DNA from: Pholis gunnellus
Lineage: Eukaryota > Chordata > Actinopteri > Perciformes > Pholidae
Direction of reading: 5' to 3'
Assembly: GCA_910591455.2 (NCBI GenBank)
Contig: OU342809.1
Coordinates: 1,080,001-1,144,000, forward strand
Length of the DNA: 64,000 nt
Below, in pieces: positions 34,766 through 49,033 of this stretch. Under the pieces are notes generated by a model. It was not told where the DNA came from and did not search any database. It saw only the letters and a list, made by a program, of their open reading frames with translations. Within the stretch, counting starts at the first letter, position 1; each line of letters opens with the position of its first letter. The translations under genes were made by a program, and so were the position numbers.

Positions 34766-37330
34766 AACCGTACCATTACACACTTATACATTCATAATGT
34801 TGAAGGCATTATACAACAAAAACATTTGTCTCTCTTTCTGCCTCTCTGCCGTGGTGCATGCTGGGAATTACAGGATGTGTGTAGTCGTCGTGCGACCGCG
34901 GTGTATCATTAGTTTCCTCTTTGGGGGATTCGTCTCCTTCCTCTTCCTCGTACCGGCACCGAAGATCTCCTCCCACAGAGCGAGCTGGGAATTACCTCCA
35001 CGCGTTAACGTTTCCTCGTCCGCCTGTTTAGCGGCGGCGGCGGCGGATCTCTGCCTCCCAAAGCCGTCAGCCGGCTGACACATCGAGGGCACGATGACGG
35101 CTGAGCGTTTGGAGGGAAGTGACACACTTAGAGGCAGCAGAGTTCTAGGTTCAGACAGGAGTACACACCTTTATTACTTTAATAGTTGAATGTGATGTCT
35201 TGTTGTGCAGATATAGCATCAATTGTTGACTCTTTAAGATATCGGTATGATGGACATTTAGCTTCGACACCAGAGATTCCCGTCTCCTCAAACAAAGTCA
35301 TCCGATCTAAACGTAGCTGCTGTCGATCGGATCGAGGACGAGGACTTGTTGGACTAAAAACAATTTATCCACGACTGCAGACTTCATGAATGTGGGTCTT
35401 GTTAAGCGATTTTTTTTTTGTATTTAATCAAAGATCAGTACGATTTCCACGTTTGCCTGCACGAGCTCTGAGTTCCAGACTTGATGGAGTGAAGCTCAAA
35501 TATTTGAGAGTGTGATGGTGTGGACAAATGTGTTACAGAGAAGTTAGTGAAAGAGCAAAGCAGTTAAACGTGTTGCTGACATGAACATTTTTAAATTGAC
35601 AGTTTGAAAAATACATTCTGCAAACTAGACGATACCAGAGAAGGGCCGAATGATGTCACACGTGTTCGTTCATGATTACGTTGTTTACGTATTATGTTGT
35701 TTTTTGCATTATTTCTCATAAGAATGCTGGACGTAATCAGCCTGGACACACACACACACACACACAGACAGACGGAGATTCTTTGCTGCACAGTGAGACA
35801 CGTATTAAAAGGTGTAACACTCCTGCTGCCGCGGTGCCCTTGAGCCTGATTCTGCAGCAGCAGCCCGTCTGGATGTGTAAACGGTTTAAGTCGACGTTCG
35901 GTGCCGAGCTGGAAGTCTGCTGCTGCTGGGAGTCGTTCCTCTGGACCCCCGAGCTCCCAGCATGCTTTGTGTCACCCGTGGGTTTTTTAACTCGGTTATG
36001 TTAATCGCTCAGCGCGGCATTGAAGCCGTTAAACGTCACAGTTTCTCCTCGTTCTGTCATCTCTCTGACCGGCCGACATCCGTCACGAGGAATTTACTCT
36101 GAGAGTTTTATAACCAACACACCGGGATCCTCCGTGTGCTTTCACAGCTAAATCAATACGTGGTTATTTCTATGGAGGCAGCACATTTACTGGGATACGA
36201 CGCCGGTCCGTTAAATCACGACTCTGCGCCTCGTTGTCAAGGTAACGGTGACAAATTAAGACGACATCCGGCTCGCTGTCCACGGACCCCGAGGCTCCGC
36301 TTAGTAATCAGCTTACGGCCCCCGATGGTCGCAGTATTCCCCGTTTTTACCTCTTAAGTAGGTTTAAGTCGGATCAAACATTTTCTTGCATCCTGTGACG
36401 GCTGTGTGAGTTGTGTTTGCTGAGCCAAAGCTTTATGACTCTGTTATTGTTTGAAATATTTAAACCTAATTTGCCTCGAATCATAAAAATGTACTCGGGA
36501 CGTCTCCGGTTGGCGATAAGATCTTCCAAAATATAGTTTTTTCTTCTAATTTGTATTTCACATCACATCTTGTGAATGCGAGATAAACGATAAACGGCAC
36601 ATTTTCACATTCTCCCCTCGTTTAGGATATAAAGACGTCATAAAGCAGGAAGAATAATGAAGCATTCACCGGTTTACAGAATAATAAGCAGCACGTCTCA
36701 CACCGAGCGACGCTCAGTGAAAACTGTGTTTCAGACGGAACCGAAGGATTCATTGTTCTTCCCCGGCTCAGATCATTCCTCTACTTCTAAATAAACAATA
36801 AAAAAGCTATTTTATTTTTTAAAGTGCTGAAAACAGGGAGCTGAATGTCTCGTGTTGATGTTTTGGAGATGCTGGTTTTGAAGAACAGCAATCAAACGTC
36901 TACATGTTACACGTTATAAATCTACTTATTGTAAAACATGAGTCCGGTTTCCTCCTCAGACCACAGACGTGTGGGTGACGTCGGTGTGAACGCTCGACCT
37001 TTTAGCAGAGAGGATAGTTTGAATATATTTACCATTTTTCATGGAACCGTGTGAACTGTGTCTTAATACAAAAAGCCTGTTTATTTACTCTCTGACAGAA
37101 CAGAGAGAATATAGAACGCACACAGATTCCTGCTGACAGTAACGAGCTGATCGGTCTCTGCTGCTCCTCCTCGTGTCGTTAACATGAAGCAACGCTCATG
37201 TTAACAATAATCAGGAACGTTTGGTTTTCCTGCAGAATATCGTTGTTTAATAACAGAACGAGCTCATGTTTTATTCTGTAGCGTTGCTGGTTTCATTGAT
37301 CACCTTCATACTTTAACTTTAACTTTTAAC

Positions 37331-37369
<39 letters not shown>

Positions 37370-37597
37370 ACCCTACTATGCATTCATTAGCGGTTAACTA
37401 TGCTTTTTGCAGGTACCGGGTTTAAAGCCAGATTAATACTCCTGGATTGAGCGCTACACGTTGTCACGGTTGATAAAATATGAATAAATAATGAAATATC
37501 AGCCACAGGAACACAAAGAGAACTTCATCAAACCTCTGAGAGGCCTTTGATAAAAAGATGATTCTTCATAATGAACGCGGTTACAGTAGAACAAGCT

Positions 37598-37980
37598 CTG
37601 AGCGCTTTAATATGATAAATATTCTCCAGTTGATGACTGTGTCAATAAATAGATATGATGCACTCACTAATAATCCTGTAATCCAAACCTTCCTCTCCAG
37701 AACTCAGTGTTTGTCACACTGTGTCCTGTTCTTGTTTAAATCTGTTTACAGCTCATTTCAAACTGGAACCAGTGGAGCTGCAGGTCTGACCCTTTGAAGC
37801 CTGAACTGGTTTCTAATGACTGTTAGTTACATCACATTACAGTCATTTAGCAGACGCTTTCATCCAAAGCGACTTAAACTCTGGCAGAAATGAGTTTCAG
37901 CTGAAGAATGTTGTGTCAGTCGCGGCTGTAAGGATCGGTGTATTGGTGCAGCTGCATGCAGGACACTCGGTATGTAGACT
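37598..37980 (-). repeat. Inverted-pair repeat, right copy with insertion
   Basis: Reverse complement of 33441-33740 beginning with AAATATTCTCCAGTTGATGA. It is interrupted at 37831-37876 by a short interspersed element, and continues to TGTTGTGTCAGTCGCGGCTG and GTGCAGCTGC. Confidence 0.8.
37831..37876 (+). mobile_element. Ubiquitous teleost short-repeat core
   Basis: CATTACAGTCATTTAGCAGA followed by CGCTTTCATCCAAAGCGACT is a core found many thousands of times in fish genomes. Here it interrupts the right copy of the inverted pair. Confidence 0.65.
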
Positions 37981-38211
37981 GATGCACACAATGCAGAACT
38001 AAAGTTCCACCAGGAAGCTTTTAGCCAAACAACGTTCGGTGGAGCTGAAAGAAACAGCAGCTGGTTCTTAATCATCGACAACAGCAACAGAGAGATGCAC
38101 CCCATCTTTATCTCACCTGGGACAGCTTCTAGCATGTTGTCGCTTCCTCTCTTGGGTCCTCTCTTTACCAAAAACACATCAATGAGCCTCAGTTGTTCTT
38201 CCATCACCATG

Positions 38212-38212
<1 letters not shown>

Positions 38213-38275
<63 letters not shown>

Positions 38276-38414
38276 GTCCTGCTCGAGCACCAAATGTGGA
38301 TTCATTTGCTGATTTAAAAATATTCCCCAACAATGCATTTCATGCAAAGATGAATAGTTGTGTGTTTTAAAAGTAAAGATTTACCCCCCCCCCCCCCCCA
38401 CACACACACACACA
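38213..38414. repeat. (CA)n and C-run/(CA)n microsatellites
   Basis: A perfect CA tract at 38213-38273, then C14 followed by CA at 38386-38414. Confidence 0.95.
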
Positions 38415-38825
38415 ACAACACTGTTCAGGAGCTGCCGCAGAAGATCCTCTAACAGTTTGATTTAATAGACTCAGATTACAGGCTGTCTTTTTAAAAACAA
38501 CACGATGAAATGACCTGAGATTGATTTGACGTTTTTAAAAGATTAAACTATCGGTTGACTTGATGGATAACACGAGCTCGAACACCTCGTCATCCTCGAG
38601 AGGAAGAGACTCACAGAATAGCAACGACAGTCTGTGTGTTTCCTCCCTCCTCTCACCCATCTGCGGTGGAAAACGTCAGCTTCTGAATCATAAATCACAA
38701 GTTGTATTCAGGGAGGAGTGCGAGGCCTCTGCTGAAACCAACGGATGCCACCTGCAGGGGGGGGGGGGGGGGGATAGCGCAGCATCCGCTTGTTGCCTCG
38801 GTAACTTGGTGGAACTAAACACAGG

Positions 38826-38862
38826 GAGGAGGAGGAGGAGGAGGAGGAGGAGGAGGAGGAGG
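38826..38862. repeat. (GGA)n microsatellite
   Basis: About 12 GGA triplets, 50 bp after a G19 run. A similar (GGA)n lies at 47279-47321. Confidence 0.95.
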
Positions 38863-39882
38863 GTGATGGGAAGCCAGGTTGTCTGGATCGACGTGATTGA
38901 CAGAACTGGTACAGAACACACAGAGAGAAGAAAGAAGCTTACAGGCGACGGCTGTGAGATTCGACATGACAAGCCCTGATCTGCTTCACATGGATTATTC
39001 CTGTTTACACGCAGGCTGAGGAGGAACGTTTTGAAGCTAGAAGTTTTTGTCCCAGTGGGGGGGAGTGGGGGAGGGGGGGGGGGGCATTAAAGTTTCACAG
39101 CGTAGGTGGAATATAAATGTGCACCCAGGCCGAGGAGATTAGCGGGGGGATAATTCCTCGGCTGATACTCGCGGCGCTCCTGTTACCAACAGAGCTGCCC
39201 TTGGTGTGCCTTTGTCATTTGTCATGTTTAAAGCAGGGCTGTCGAGGGACGGGGGGGCTGTGGGGGGGGGGGGGGGGGACCAGCCTCAGGCAACCGATCA
39301 TATTTCATCGTTTAAGCGGCGCATCGCCTCCAAACTCCCCCTCGCCGTCCAGCTCAGATAACAGAATATGAGGCTTCACGCCGACAGCTCGGAGGCCCGT
39401 TCATCACTCCAGAGAGCCGGGTCTCTGAGGACCAAAACCCCCAACAGTGATCTCAGAACATCTATCTTTATCGACAGCGAGTGTCTGCAGGAGAAGCAGC
39501 AGAGTTCACAAGATGGATGCAGAGTCGTGAGATACGAGTTAAACTTTGTTTATACGGCATCTTTCAAAAATAAGGGGATTGTCAGAGAAGGCCAAGGAGA
39601 CCCAATGGGAACCAATGGGACCCAATGGGACCCAATGGGACCTGGTCAGACCTGTACCAGGTCACGTGATCCCAGGAAGAAACCTTCAGAGCCCAGAAGT
39701 TAGAATTTGGTGCCCAATTTGAGCAATTTCATTTATTGGTTTTCTTTAATCTGAAAATGAGCAACTTGTATAAAGTTATATCTACTTTTGTCGAGTTTGA
39801 AAATTGGAGTTCACACCACATGAATTGAGCCAAATGAGTTTCAACCACCGCTCTCTCTGTCAGCACCGCTTCCATTGTTAGC

Positions 39883-40098
39883 TCTGTTAGCACCGTTAGC
39901 TCTGTTAGCACCGTTAGCTCTGTTAGCTCTGTTAGCTCTGTTAGCACCGTTAGCTCTGTTAGCACCGTTAGCTCTGTTAGCTCTGTTAGCACCGTTAGCT
40001 CTGTTAGCTCTGTTAGCGCTGTTAGCTCTGTTAGCACCGTTAGCTCTGTTAGCACCGTTAGCTCTGTTAGCACCGTTAGCTCTGTTAGCACTGTTAGG
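39883..40098. repeat. GTTAGCACC/GTTAGCTCT minisatellite
   Basis: 9-bp units alternate irregularly between GTTAGCTCT and GTTAGCACC for about 24 copies. Both strands stay open because 9 is a multiple of three. The peptides (Leu/Ala/Pro or Leu/Thr/Glu repeats) are artefacts. Confidence 0.95.
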
Positions 40099-43000
40099 TC
40101 CCGAGCTTTATTCTATAACGGGGTCTTGACCAAGATGGCAGCGTAGATAAAAAACACGGATAACAGAACAAAAATATTCTGCATTGAGCATTTTATCTCC
40201 AAGTTATTTCAATATTAGAAAAAGGTTTATTTATTCTATCTGCAGCAGTTCAAGAGAAAAGACTTTCTCAACAACAGATCTGGGATCTGCACCAAAACGC
40301 ATTGACTCGATCTTTGGCCCATGTTCTCACTTCCCACCTCATTTCATTTAAGATCTCCTGCCGGGTAACAAACAAACAAGCAAGCAAACAAACAGGACCT
40401 CAAACAACCTCGTTCTTGGCAGAAGTTATGAAATATCTGGCAAGAAAAAAACAAAAGCTTGAAACTGCCGGAACAAACGCCAAAAAAAGGATTAAAAGCT
40501 GGAAAACCAGAGAAGGTGATTGGAGTATTACAGAACAAAAAGATGTCATCGTTTAGACGCTGACGGAGTACGTAGTGAGTGACGGCACGCTGAGGTAGAA
40601 AGGTGTGAAATTAAACTGCTGCTCAGTAATGAAATGTAATTATACAGATGACGTTTAAAGCTGTGGTGTATAATGAGGTAGAGCTGTAGAGGAGAAAATA
40701 ACCAACACTTAACAGCCGGGGGAAGATTTGGAAGCTGTAGTTTGTGAAGTTAATTCGTCCAGGTTTGTTCGTCTCACCTGCGTCGAACGTCAACAAACCG
40801 ACTCAGCGACCTGTCGCTTGTTTAAAAAGTCGTTTTTGTGCACTCGCTCCACCTTCAATCTTCATTTTCATCGGTCCAAATCGGCGCTGACGTCTTCAAC
40901 GTTTCTGTTTTCCCTCCAGTCAGCGGTCAACAAGGATGAGGAGAAACTCATCTCTCATCTATTTTGAAAATACTTTATTTATGTAACGAGCTGTAACGAA
41001 AAAAAAGAGAATGTTAGCCGACATATTGCAGCAAAGTGTATCTCTGCTGTGTGTGAAACAAACATGTTCTTATCTTTCCTTATGTGTGTGTGTTAGTCTT
41101 TACCGTGTTCCCTCTCAGCATCCCAGTCGTCGTCATTAGCCGCGACATGTTGTAAAGCATAAATAAATACCCGTCTTTAAATTCAGAGGAAAAGTTGACG
41201 TTGATAGTAAAGAAGTTGGCGCTGTCGTCAGGAAGCTGTTGTTCTGACAGAACGTTCTTCCTGATGAGAACATCCTCCCGTGTGTGTGTTCACCGGCCTC
41301 ACGTTAGTGTCGTGGATCGAACGCATCGGTCGCGGACGTTAAGACGTCTGCAGGATGTGTGAGGAACGATGGCCGCTGCACTTTTCTCTGTTTTGTTAAA
41401 TATTGAAAATGAGGCAAACCGCTGAATGTGTTTTTAGGTTATGAGTCGTCGTCGTTGGGGGTCAGAGGTCACAGCACCCAGACTGTTGATGTTCCTGTGA
41501 ACTTGGGCTCCATTGCGTCATCGTGTATAATCTTACTTTCATAGAATAAGCCAAAAATAAATGTTTAAATAAATGTCATTACGTTTGAATGATTGTCCAG
41601 TATGTGATCAGTTTATCCACATCACAATGTAGGTAGTTAGCTAGCCAGCTAGCTGCTAGCAGACAAGTTGGTTTAACTGTCTCCAGATGAACTCCTATCT
41701 TAAACCCTCTGTGTGTTTCATCGACAACCTTTGAGTAACAACAGAAACATGTCCACGTGTGCTTTAGTCTGCCGGTCTGCAGCTCAATGTAAAATGTCCT
41801 CGTACGTGGTTTCAGCTCGTGTCCACATGTCGTCCTCATGGTCCCCGGTGGCTGATGGACGTCTTATTGTAATTTACAAAGCTGCTCGCTCTAAACCACA
41901 GGAACAAATACAAACGTGTTCAAATGTGGGGCAGCATGAGGTGAACAAGAAAATAAAAACACACAAAGCTGCATCCTCCATCCTCAGTTCCCTTTAAAGT
42001 GGACTCGGCTTTGCTTCGGGGCCCTCGTGGTCTGGTCCTCCTCTGACCTCCAGCTGCCATAATATTTGCCTCTCGGCCATAAAGAACCAGCAGCTTGAGT
42101 TGGATGCTGCAGACTCCTCTGTTTGGTTTATGGAGGCCTAGTTTCCCCCCCACTGGGACGATAAAGAACCCAAGTGAAGTCTTTAAAGGTGGAATAAATA
42201 ACGTAGTGTATCGTAGATTGTAGAGCAGCACGAGGAGGTGAAACAAAGGGAGGCAGAGAGCAACACAGCACTGAGATGTTATTATCAGTATCATCTGTTT
42301 TCAGTGGGAAACCTTCTACATATTTAAGAGACTTAAAAAACAGAAAAAAGTGGAAAAATGAAGTCAAACTGAAGTTAAATGACTTCCTTTAATTTAAAAA
42401 CCTTTTCATGGCTTTGTTTAGAGGAACTGAAGTGTTGTAACTACAGAGGATCCAGATTGTAAAATTCTAAACTTTGAGCCGTGAGTTCAGTCGGTGCAGC
42501 GTTGACCTGCAGCTCCTGTAGAGGGATTCATCTCACTCTGGCTCCTGATCAAATGTCTGATCTTAATTATCACGTTCCAAGTGGAAAGATTTAGTCATTA
42601 GATGCTCCTTTCTTCTCTGGGTGGGGAGATAATTATCCTCAATGAATTTTGCATGAGTCAAAAGGACGAGAGAGCAGCTTCTCATTCGTAGTTGAAGCAC
42701 AGCCGGCGCAGAGCGAATGAATCCTGAGACTTTCCTATAGGTCACTGAATTAATGCTCCGGTGGGATTTCTCCTGGGTTAGCAGTGACTGGCAGCTGGAC
42801 TTCCTCCGCTCACCTGTAGGTGTGGATGTGAAGCTCCAGGTCCTGGAGGTCAGGACCAGTCTGTTGGAGGTCAGGACCAGCAGACGGACGTGACACCAGA
42901 AGAGCGGCTGAAGACTTCATGACGGCTCCTTGAAAGCTTCATTCATCTCATGAGTTTAACGCTTCACTGGTGACAGAAAACGAGCCGAACGAAGTGTTCA

Positions 43001-45119
43001 TTGGTCTGTTGATGTGCTTTTCCTACGCTGTGGAGGAAGACGGCTCTCTAGGCTCATGATACCTCCAACCCCAAGAACAAACCTCCTCAAACACAGTTAT
43101 CTACCGTTCAATAACTCTCCACCTCCTCATGTAACTCATACAGGTAACAATCTGTCATTTAAAAACACTGAAAGACTAAAGCCACGGACCATGTGACGGA
43201 CTCCATTGACTTTGGATGCATTAAGTCTGCGGTCGGTTCTGGTAATATACATCCTAATCACTGACCCAAAGGAAGATTAGCGGCTTTAATGACCTAATAA
43301 AAAGACAGACATGCCGGCATTAAGACGAGTCTCTAAATAGACAAAGTACGGCTGTAAGTCAGCGGCCTGCTGGTCTGGTTTTCCTCGGTGCTAATGGAGC
43401 TGATGCACCAGCAACAAGAAAAGAAAAGTCTCGACAATCTTTTCACCCATAAACACCACAAACCCCCCCCCCCCCCCCACGGCCATTACTTTTAACAGGG
43501 CACGGCTGTATTTTCCTAGCCTGTAACCACTATTGGCACAGGACAGTTTATGTGTTACTTGTGTAATTAAATCTTTGGACACATTCCCCAAAATCAATCG
43601 GAAAGAACCAGCATAAAGCACCAGCTGTGAGTTGGGGGGGGGGGCGTCGCTCCAGGCTGTCTGACATCAGAGCCGCAACTTTTTTTCCAATTGAGCCGCC
43701 GTCGTTACGCGGCCCGATTACGTCCGTTTGTTTTCATCGGCAGCCGGCCTGTCGATCCGGCCTTCAGCCTGCAGGAGGTAATGACGCCAATTAGCGTCTG
43801 CAGGAGGCTCTTAGCTGTCACAAGCCCACAAAAAAAAACCCCGAGCACTCTGGGTAAAAAGCTGCCACAACAGCCAGGAGCACCCGGGAGAAACGTTCTG
43901 TTTCCACTGTCACATCATTTACCTGGAGAGGGAAAAATGACCCACAAAGATTTGAGGTCGTCATCTCTAAACCCCCCCGTGAGCGTCTCATTTGAGCGTT
44001 AGCATGTTGTTGACTTGTCTATCTTTAGCTTCCTGGAGACAGGTCGTTATGAGGCTGGCGTCAGGACAAGCTCGCCGTGTGATGCTGCTCCTGGGCCTCA
44101 GTGACGAGCTCCATGTTGGCCTCATTACCGGCAGCGTGGGGGGGGGGGGGGGGGGGTTGTGTGTCAATGTCACAACCCTGTCAGTGGTGTGTGGAGATCA
44201 TTCCGACTTATTAGCAATCAAATCAGAACCATTGGAGAGACGGGAAGCCATTTAAAGACTCTTATTATTATAACCTGTTGTTGCTGTGATGGATGTTCGG
44301 TGGGTTTCTATTCGTAGAGCTGTGGCCGAGCGACCGTCCGCTCATGTTTAAGCATGTTGGAGTTCCCGGGCGACTGATTTATGCCGTTCTTATTTCTGCC
44401 GTGACGGGGAGCTCGTCTGAGCCGGACCAGCAGGGCGTCTCTGAGTCCTGATAGCTGAGGCTCCAGCTGCAGATTGCTGTCAAGGCTTCTCTGCAGGAAG
44501 CTGAATGCCTGATTTTTTTTTTTCTCGTCTTCTTGCGATAGCATTCTACCCTATAATTTAGCTGCTTGCCCCCCCGCTCCCCGACTGCCTGAACAACACT
44601 CTTTCTTTAGTGAACAGCCTTTTGATTTGGCTCGTTCTGTTGCCTTCTCCTTTTCTTTTTTATAAGTTTTGACCGGGGCGAGGCAACCAATCGGCTCCCA
44701 CAGAGCTTTAGTTCAGCAGCTGAAAACCGGAGCAGGAAGCTTTGTTTATGCTCCGGTTTCTCTCTGGTTCAGGTTCAGGTCTCTCCGGCCCCTCTGCTGG
44801 GATCTTTGGAGGTCTTCAGTGTTTTTTAAAAGAGATCCTGCAGCTGTAAATGGTTGTAAATATCTGGAAATTTGAAACTATTGTTTTGTGTCCAACAGTT
44901 TGCTTCTTTTTCTGAGTAATTTTAGTGTAAATTTGGTCTTAGAAGTCGCATTGATAATCTCCCCACATGAAGATAATTCTTTATACTTTGTAATGCAAAC
45001 CTTTGCGCCTCCTCTGGTCAATACGTTCTTCGTCCTCCGTGTGAAACGAGAAGTCAACGGTGATTGTCCTGTAACTTGCAGAATTCAGTAACGGCACTTC
45101 TGTGGTTATTTATTCATTT

Positions 45120-45240
45120 AGTATTTCTACGTCTTTCACCATCTTTTCCTAAACCTAACGAAGTCGTTTTGTTGTCTGAACCTAAATGAGTTTCCTGTGA
45201 AGATGGAAGTTTATTTTGAAAAGCCTGCACGCACGTAACC
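45120..45240 (-). repeat. Dispersed repeat M4, copy 2
   Basis: CCATCTTTTCCTAAACCTAA and GTTTCCTGTGAAGATGGAAG followed by TTTATTTTGAAAAG are the reverse complement of blocks in 56505-56705. Confidence 0.7.
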
Positions 45241-46629
45241 AGCCGAAACTGTCACGTGTAGAATTCTCCCTTTAGGTCTCAGCCTCTAACTGACTCTGTC
45301 AAACAGGCAGAAACCTTTCATACCTTCCATATTTTGGAAATGTGTGTTGGTAATAATCCTCCATTTTGACCTTTCTTTCTTTTTTCAAACATTTGTGGCC
45401 TTTAGTTCGTCTTAATGAACCCAAACAGAAGCTCTGCTGACGTTGAGTCGGGGCTGATTGGGTTCCTCGGCGCTCTGCTGGGATTGTTTGTAAATCCTCC
45501 GTGTTTTACTGGGAGCCTTGGTTCAGAGTCTGAAGTTAGAAGTTAGAGGTCTCTGTTGTACCGGTGGAGATGAGACGCCAACAACCCGACACCAGATCGT
45601 CCGTCACAGCCGGCGTAAGCGGTCGCAAAGCGATAAGCAGGACGAGGAGGCGTCTCCGAGGAGCCGGAGTCGGTATGAACGTGAGGCCGTGTTTCTTTAA
45701 AATGTCCGGTTGTAGAAACTCTCCTCTGAAGGCCGTCTGTCTGTCGGATGTCGTCCTCTGTCCTCGACCATCAAACACGATTCCTGCCTCAGATGGGAAA
45801 TCTTGTAAAAGCAGCTTTGTGCTTCCATCTTCAGTTCTTTCATGCATCACGAGCTCAGTGAAAGCTTAGAGCTTTAAATAAGTCTGGAGAAACTTCTGTT
45901 TGTAGAATGTTTATTAGTTTGGGTATATAACTGTGTCAAGGCTGCTTTACACTTTATTGCAGCAGAAGAAATGCATGTTTCCTCGTATTCGTTTGTCGTA
46001 AATGTCCATTTTCTTTTGTAATTTAATTGCAGTCGTAAACGGAGGGACAGATGTTTCCCTACAGCCTCTTAGAGTGGCTTTAAGTTCTTATTATTTCCCA
46101 ACGATAAAAAACTCTACTTACGATCATTAAATGTATTTATTTGAGAGGAGAAATAATGTTTGTGGTGTTTTCCAACATTGGAAGGACAAGACAAAGAAAC
46201 TACGAACCACAAACCTATGAATGAGAATCCAGGTGATGTCACTTCTTATTTTTAACGAAGGTAGAAAATTAAAAATGTAAATGACTTCAGACAACAACAC
46301 AATGCAGTCACAACGGTCTAAGAGCGCCGTTTAAGGTGATTAGCATATTCCTTAAAAACATATGTCTGAATATAACAACAAAACAATAGAGCTGAAACGA
46401 TAACTTTCATTCATTTATCGATCAACAGAAAATGTACTTTGATAATTGCGTTGATTGTTTTCAAGTAGCTTTAAAGCAAATATACCAAAACGTCTTTGGG
46501 TCCAACTCACAATCCAAAGACTCCGACGCTGGAGGTCCAAAGGTCCAGAAAACCAACTTATGAAAGAAAGAGAGAGAACGGATGAACAAACAACCAGATG
46601 ACTTGAGGCTGGACCGAAGCCGAAGTGTC

Positions 46630-46680
46630 TTAAAACCTGTATTCTCTCTACGGACCAGCAGGGGGCGACTCCTCCGGTCG
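46630..46680 (+). repeat. R1 fragment around the CTCF-like core
   Basis: TATTCTCTCTACGGACCAGC followed by AGGGGGCGACTCCTCCGG corresponds to the R1 segment at 24515-24555 with substitutions. Only this 50-bp part is recognisable; the core is at 46655-46667. Confidence 0.55.
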
Positions 46681-47278
46681 GATTGTTTGTCACGCATGAC
46701 GACCGTCAAACAAGACCAACATTTGACGATAAGGTTGTTTACAGTTTCTGACTGTAGTTTTAGCGTTTGCAGCGCTGCAGGCGGGTTTAGACACAAGCAA
46801 AGAGAACTCCTGTGTTTGGACTGTGTTTGACTGACCGCACAGGCTTTCAGGAGAAAGTCTCCCGCTGAACTCTGTTGTGTCCAACAACATGTCGGAGCTC
46901 TGACTCACGGAGTCGCCGCTCTCTTCTGGGAAGATTCTCCCGATGATGTGAACATTCTCAGCTTTTTGTCAAATCAAAAAGAAGAAGTGCAGAACCGGGT
47001 GATGGTACAAAAAACGTGTGAAGATGTTTTTCTTCCTCCGACAGCGCTGCAGTCACACAGTCATCCATCTGTGAGGCCGCCGCCCCCCCACAGAGGGTTT
47101 TGATTATGTTGAGTGCTCTTTCTGCTGGAAACAAGGGTTCATGTCACGCTCATAAATTACAGCTCCACTTCTTCTTCTTTTTGTGTCCTGTCACAGTTTT
47201 TAATTAAACAAGACAAAGACTGGAGACGGGAGCAGCAGGCGATCAAGGAGAAAGAGAGTTTTTAGGTTTCTGATAACC

Positions 47279-47321
47279 AGGAGGAGGAGGAGGAGGAGGA
47301 GGAGGAGGAGGAGGAGGAGGA
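47279..47321. repeat. (GGA)n microsatellite
   Basis: About 14 GGA triplets. Confidence 0.95.
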
Positions 47322-47694
47322 CAAAACAATAACTCCACACACAGATCTGGTCTGATGGAGTAGACCCTGGTGGTGGAGCTCACTGTGGTGTGAGGAGCGT
47401 TCAAAGACTCACTGAAGAGTCAGCTAATGATCCCAGAAAGCTGAACTCTTGACTGTGAGTCGCACATTTAGGCGTAAAGTTCAGTCTACGTTTGTCAGGA
47501 GGCAGAATTGTCGACTGCTCTTTGTGTTGTTGGTATTCAGGCATCAACAGTTATTATAGATGGAGAGTAGAGAAGAGGAGGAGGTTTCATTCCGCTCTTC
47601 ATCACTGAGGAAGGTCTCGTAGCTGAAGCGAGTGGGAGGCCGAGCAGCAATTCACAATGTGTGAACGACTCCAAGCATCACAGCGGCGAGACCA

Positions 47695-48187
<493 letters not shown>

Positions 48188-48967
48188 TCTGGAGAAGCTC
48201 ATTAGATCCCGTTTGCTGTGTTCCTGCTTCAGAAAAACACTGAAAACATTCTGTCTGTTCGTTACTCGAAAGACAAACGAACAACCCGATACAGCGTGTT
48301 TACACAGAAACACGTTGGCTGAAAAACGTATTTAACAGAATAGTTTGTTTGATTTCTTTAGCGGCGTACAGTCGTTTGGTTTCTCTCCTGGTGGACCGAC
48401 GTGGAGCCAGAAGGTCTGAGATGAATGTTGAGCTGAGGAACTAGTGGTGGACTAAATCGAAAGTCAACAGCTGGAGAAAGACTAATTCTGGGGCGTTAGC
48501 GATCCGGAGAGCAAAGCAACATTATTGAAGTGAGTTAAGAAAACAAACGTCCTCAGAGTTCCTCTGAGCTCTCATCAAACTGTCAGACTCGCGTTAAAAA
48601 CAGTCGATTCGGCAGAATTAGAGATATCGTCTTTATTTTTATTCCACACGATCTTCTTCCTTGTCAAAACCTGGGCGCCTACATTACCCACAATGCAACT
48701 CAACCGCTGACAGCTGGGTCGGAGGTTGTGGCGTGTCGTGCTAGCTAGATTGGTTCATTCTTCAAAAACTTCGTCGTCTTCAACGGACGCTGACTCGAGT
48801 GACATCACTTGAGGACACTTTTTTTAATTCCTTGTACCAAAAGTCTTCATGAAAACTACGGCTAGTTCAGAATCCTCCAGCCGGTCTGAGATAAACCGTA
48901 AGTCTTGAGCTTTAAATGCTCCTCTTTCATTTTAAGTTCCACCACTTTTATTTTGAAGGTTCCTCAT

Positions 48968-49033
48968 GTGGCCACACAGTGATTGACAGGTCGCTACGTC
49001 ACTCCTCAGTCCAGATCTGGTCACTTCCTGTTC
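48968..49033 (+). repeat. R1 fragment
   Basis: CACAGTGATTGACAGGTCGC, CTCAGTCCAGATCTGGTCAC and TTCCTGTTCGTGAG match the distal third of R1 in its sense orientation, with the GACGTATACG portion deleted. Confidence 0.65.

Noticed and set aside
39729..40129. Leu/Ala and Leu/Thr/Glu repeat frames
   Set aside because: They come from a 9-bp GTTAGCNCN minisatellite.
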